From Marinifilum flexuosum (GTDB lineage Bacteria; Bacteroidota; Bacteroidia; Bacteroidales; Marinifilaceae): DNA of 64,000 bases. The notes under the pieces are model-generated. The model had not been told where the DNA came from. It made no database searches and saw only the letters and a list, made by a program, of their open reading frames with translations. Every line of letters starts with the position of its first letter. The stretch's first letter is position 1. The translations under genes were made by a program, and so were the position numbers. This document shows, piece by piece, positions 63,190-64,000 of this stretch. The DNA is taken from NCBI RefSeq assembly GCF_003610555.1, contig NZ_RAPQ01000013.1, positions 1-64,000 on the forward strand. The letters run 5' to 3'.

Positions 63190-63237
63190 AAAACCGAAAA
63201 TTGCACAGCATAGGGGCACCGCAATTTTCGGTTTTTT
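63190..63237 (+). terminator. Strong hairpin with T run, terminator-like
   Basis: AAAACCGAAAATTGC (63190-63204) pairs perfectly with GCAATTTTCGGTTTT (63221-63235) around a 16-nt loop; T continues after it. It lies 237 nt after the tricorn stop, so it ends either a very long 3' UTR or a separate small transcript. Confidence 0.75.
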
Positions 63238-63345
63238 ATCTATACAACATCAGTATTAAAAACAGCTCTCTATTAGCATCGTCACATCTGGATTTCTCTT
63301 TGAGCTTTGCGGATTTCTGTGATATTTACTAACTTAACTAATAAG

Positions 63346-64000
63346 ATGACCACTAACGTATTATTAATAGATGATTATGGAGGCCCAAATTTATTGGACA
63401 CCATTCGCTGCCTGAGTTATGAACAGGCTGTTAATATCTTTGTGGTTTCTCCCGAAAGGAAAACTTATTTTAATACCATTCCCTATTCGAAATATGTATC
63501 AAAATATCAATATCTAAAGTCTTCAGATCCCCAAAAGATCATTCAAGAAATAAGTGCATTGGAAAAAGAATGGGATATCAATCTTATTTTACCCGTAAAG
63601 TACTCCAACTATCAATTCATAACGAAATATAGAGCACTATTCAATGGTTCGGTTTTTCCACCAATGCCTACCCAAAGTACATTTGCTACCGTTACCAATA
63701 AGCTTTTTCTTGCAGAGTTTTTAGTAAACAATTCTTTTCCAAGTCCTAAAACTAAAGAAATATCAGCCGACAATATTCAGCAGTTTAATTTTCCATTACT
63801 TCTTAAACCCAGAACTGATTACGAGGAAAACAGAATTATGGAATGTAAGTCGAGAGAAGAATACGAAGAAAAAATCAGCAATCTTGATTTTAAAGCAGAT
63901 CAATATGTGATTCAGGAAAAGTTGAACGGAGAAGATATCGATATCAGTTTCATTGCTGAAAATGGCGAAATTCTAGCCTATACCATCCAAAAAGGTTTGG
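63346..64000 (+). CDS. ATP-grasp domain protein, partial at right edge
   Basis: The frame starts at ATG 63346 and is open to the end of the window (218 codons). The first part is a pre-ATP-grasp domain (NVLLIDDYGGPNLLDTIRCL); then a linker with TVTNKLFLAEFLVNNSFPSPKT, the place where ATP-grasp enzymes bind the start of the lid, and FPLLLKPRTDYEENRIM and YVIQEKLNGEDIDISFIAE, the lysine and acidic residues of the ATP site. This is the carbamoyl-phosphate synthase-like ATP-grasp group. The substrate is unknown; context at the left is a protease gene and structured spacer, and the right side is outside the window. Confidence 0.8.
   Translation, partial: MTTNVLLIDDYGGPNLLDTIRCLSYEQAVNIFVVSPERKTYFNTIPYSKYVSKYQYLKSSDPQKIIQEISALEKEWDINLILPVKYSNYQFITKYRALFNGSVFPPMPTQSTFATVTNKLFLAEFLVNNSFPSPKTKEISADNIQQFNFPLLLKPRTDYEENRIMECKSREEYEEKISNLDFKADQYVIQEKLNGEDIDISFIAENGEILAYTIQKGL

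Overview
The window is chromosomal DNA from a member of the Bacteroidota, most likely the Bacteroidales/Marinilabiliales side of the phylum. Reasons: AT-rich sequence; promoters of the Bacteroidota type (TTTG, about 19-21 nt, then TAnnTTTG) in front of several genes; few Shine-Dalgarno sequences; and family content typical of the phylum (SPOR lipoprotein-like proteins, LptC lipoprotein, TPR proteins, a dcw cluster with a single PASTA-type FtsI, a GlsA/GlsB-like acyltransferase pair, a Bacteroidota-type dihydroorotase). I cannot fix the genus. I saw no rRNA, tRNA, CRISPR array, insertion sequence or prophage.

Layout. 1-6.2 kb: a possible gene end leaving the left edge, a structured RNA, a polyprenol-phosphate mannosyltransferase-like enzyme, dihydroorotase, a lipoprotein, a 42-bp repeat array, a 2-hydroxyacid dehydrogenase and two orphan genes. 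6.2-16.5 kb: a methionine operon on the minus strand: consensus promoter, SAM-I riboswitch, a 39-codon methionine-rich leader peptide, then metY, metX, hom, aspartokinase, metH, metF and a terminator. Together these take aspartate to methionine, with methyl groups supplied by MetF and MetH. 16.6-18 kb: a second aspartokinase with its own terminator. 18.2-25.1 kb: class 1 fructose-1,6-bisphosphatase, a second 42-bp array, two genes of unknown function and mfd. 25.2-33.6 kb: an orphan REC-PAS-PAS-PAS regulator, coaX, a TPR-lptC-small membrane protein-CorC cluster and a PpiD-like chaperone.

33.7-51.3 kb: a third 42-bp array, yqeY and a complete dcw (division and cell wall) operon on the minus strand: mraZ, rsmH, ftsL, ftsI, murE, mraY, a four-helix-bundle gene, murD, ftsW, murG, murC, ftsQ, ftsA, and two tandem ftsZ genes. 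A MraZ operator of three TGGGN-like boxes at 10-bp spacing overlaps the promoter. The two FtsZ proteins keep the same GTPase core but have different tails: the longer one ends in an FtsA-like amphipathic helix, the shorter one in the usual FtsA-binding type peptide.

51.4-64 kb: a probable glycine-lipid acyltransferase pair, a long PurF-type amidotransferase, a SPOR protein, a tandem universal stress protein, miaB, a GNAT acetyltransferase, a STAS protein, an exported tricorn-like protease, a run of strong hairpins and the start of an ATP-grasp gene that leaves the right edge.

The most interesting items are the differentiated FtsZ pair, the stacking of a SAM-I riboswitch on a Met-codon leader peptide, and three non-coding arrays at separate loci that all keep a period of 42 bp and share a palindrome-containing unit design.
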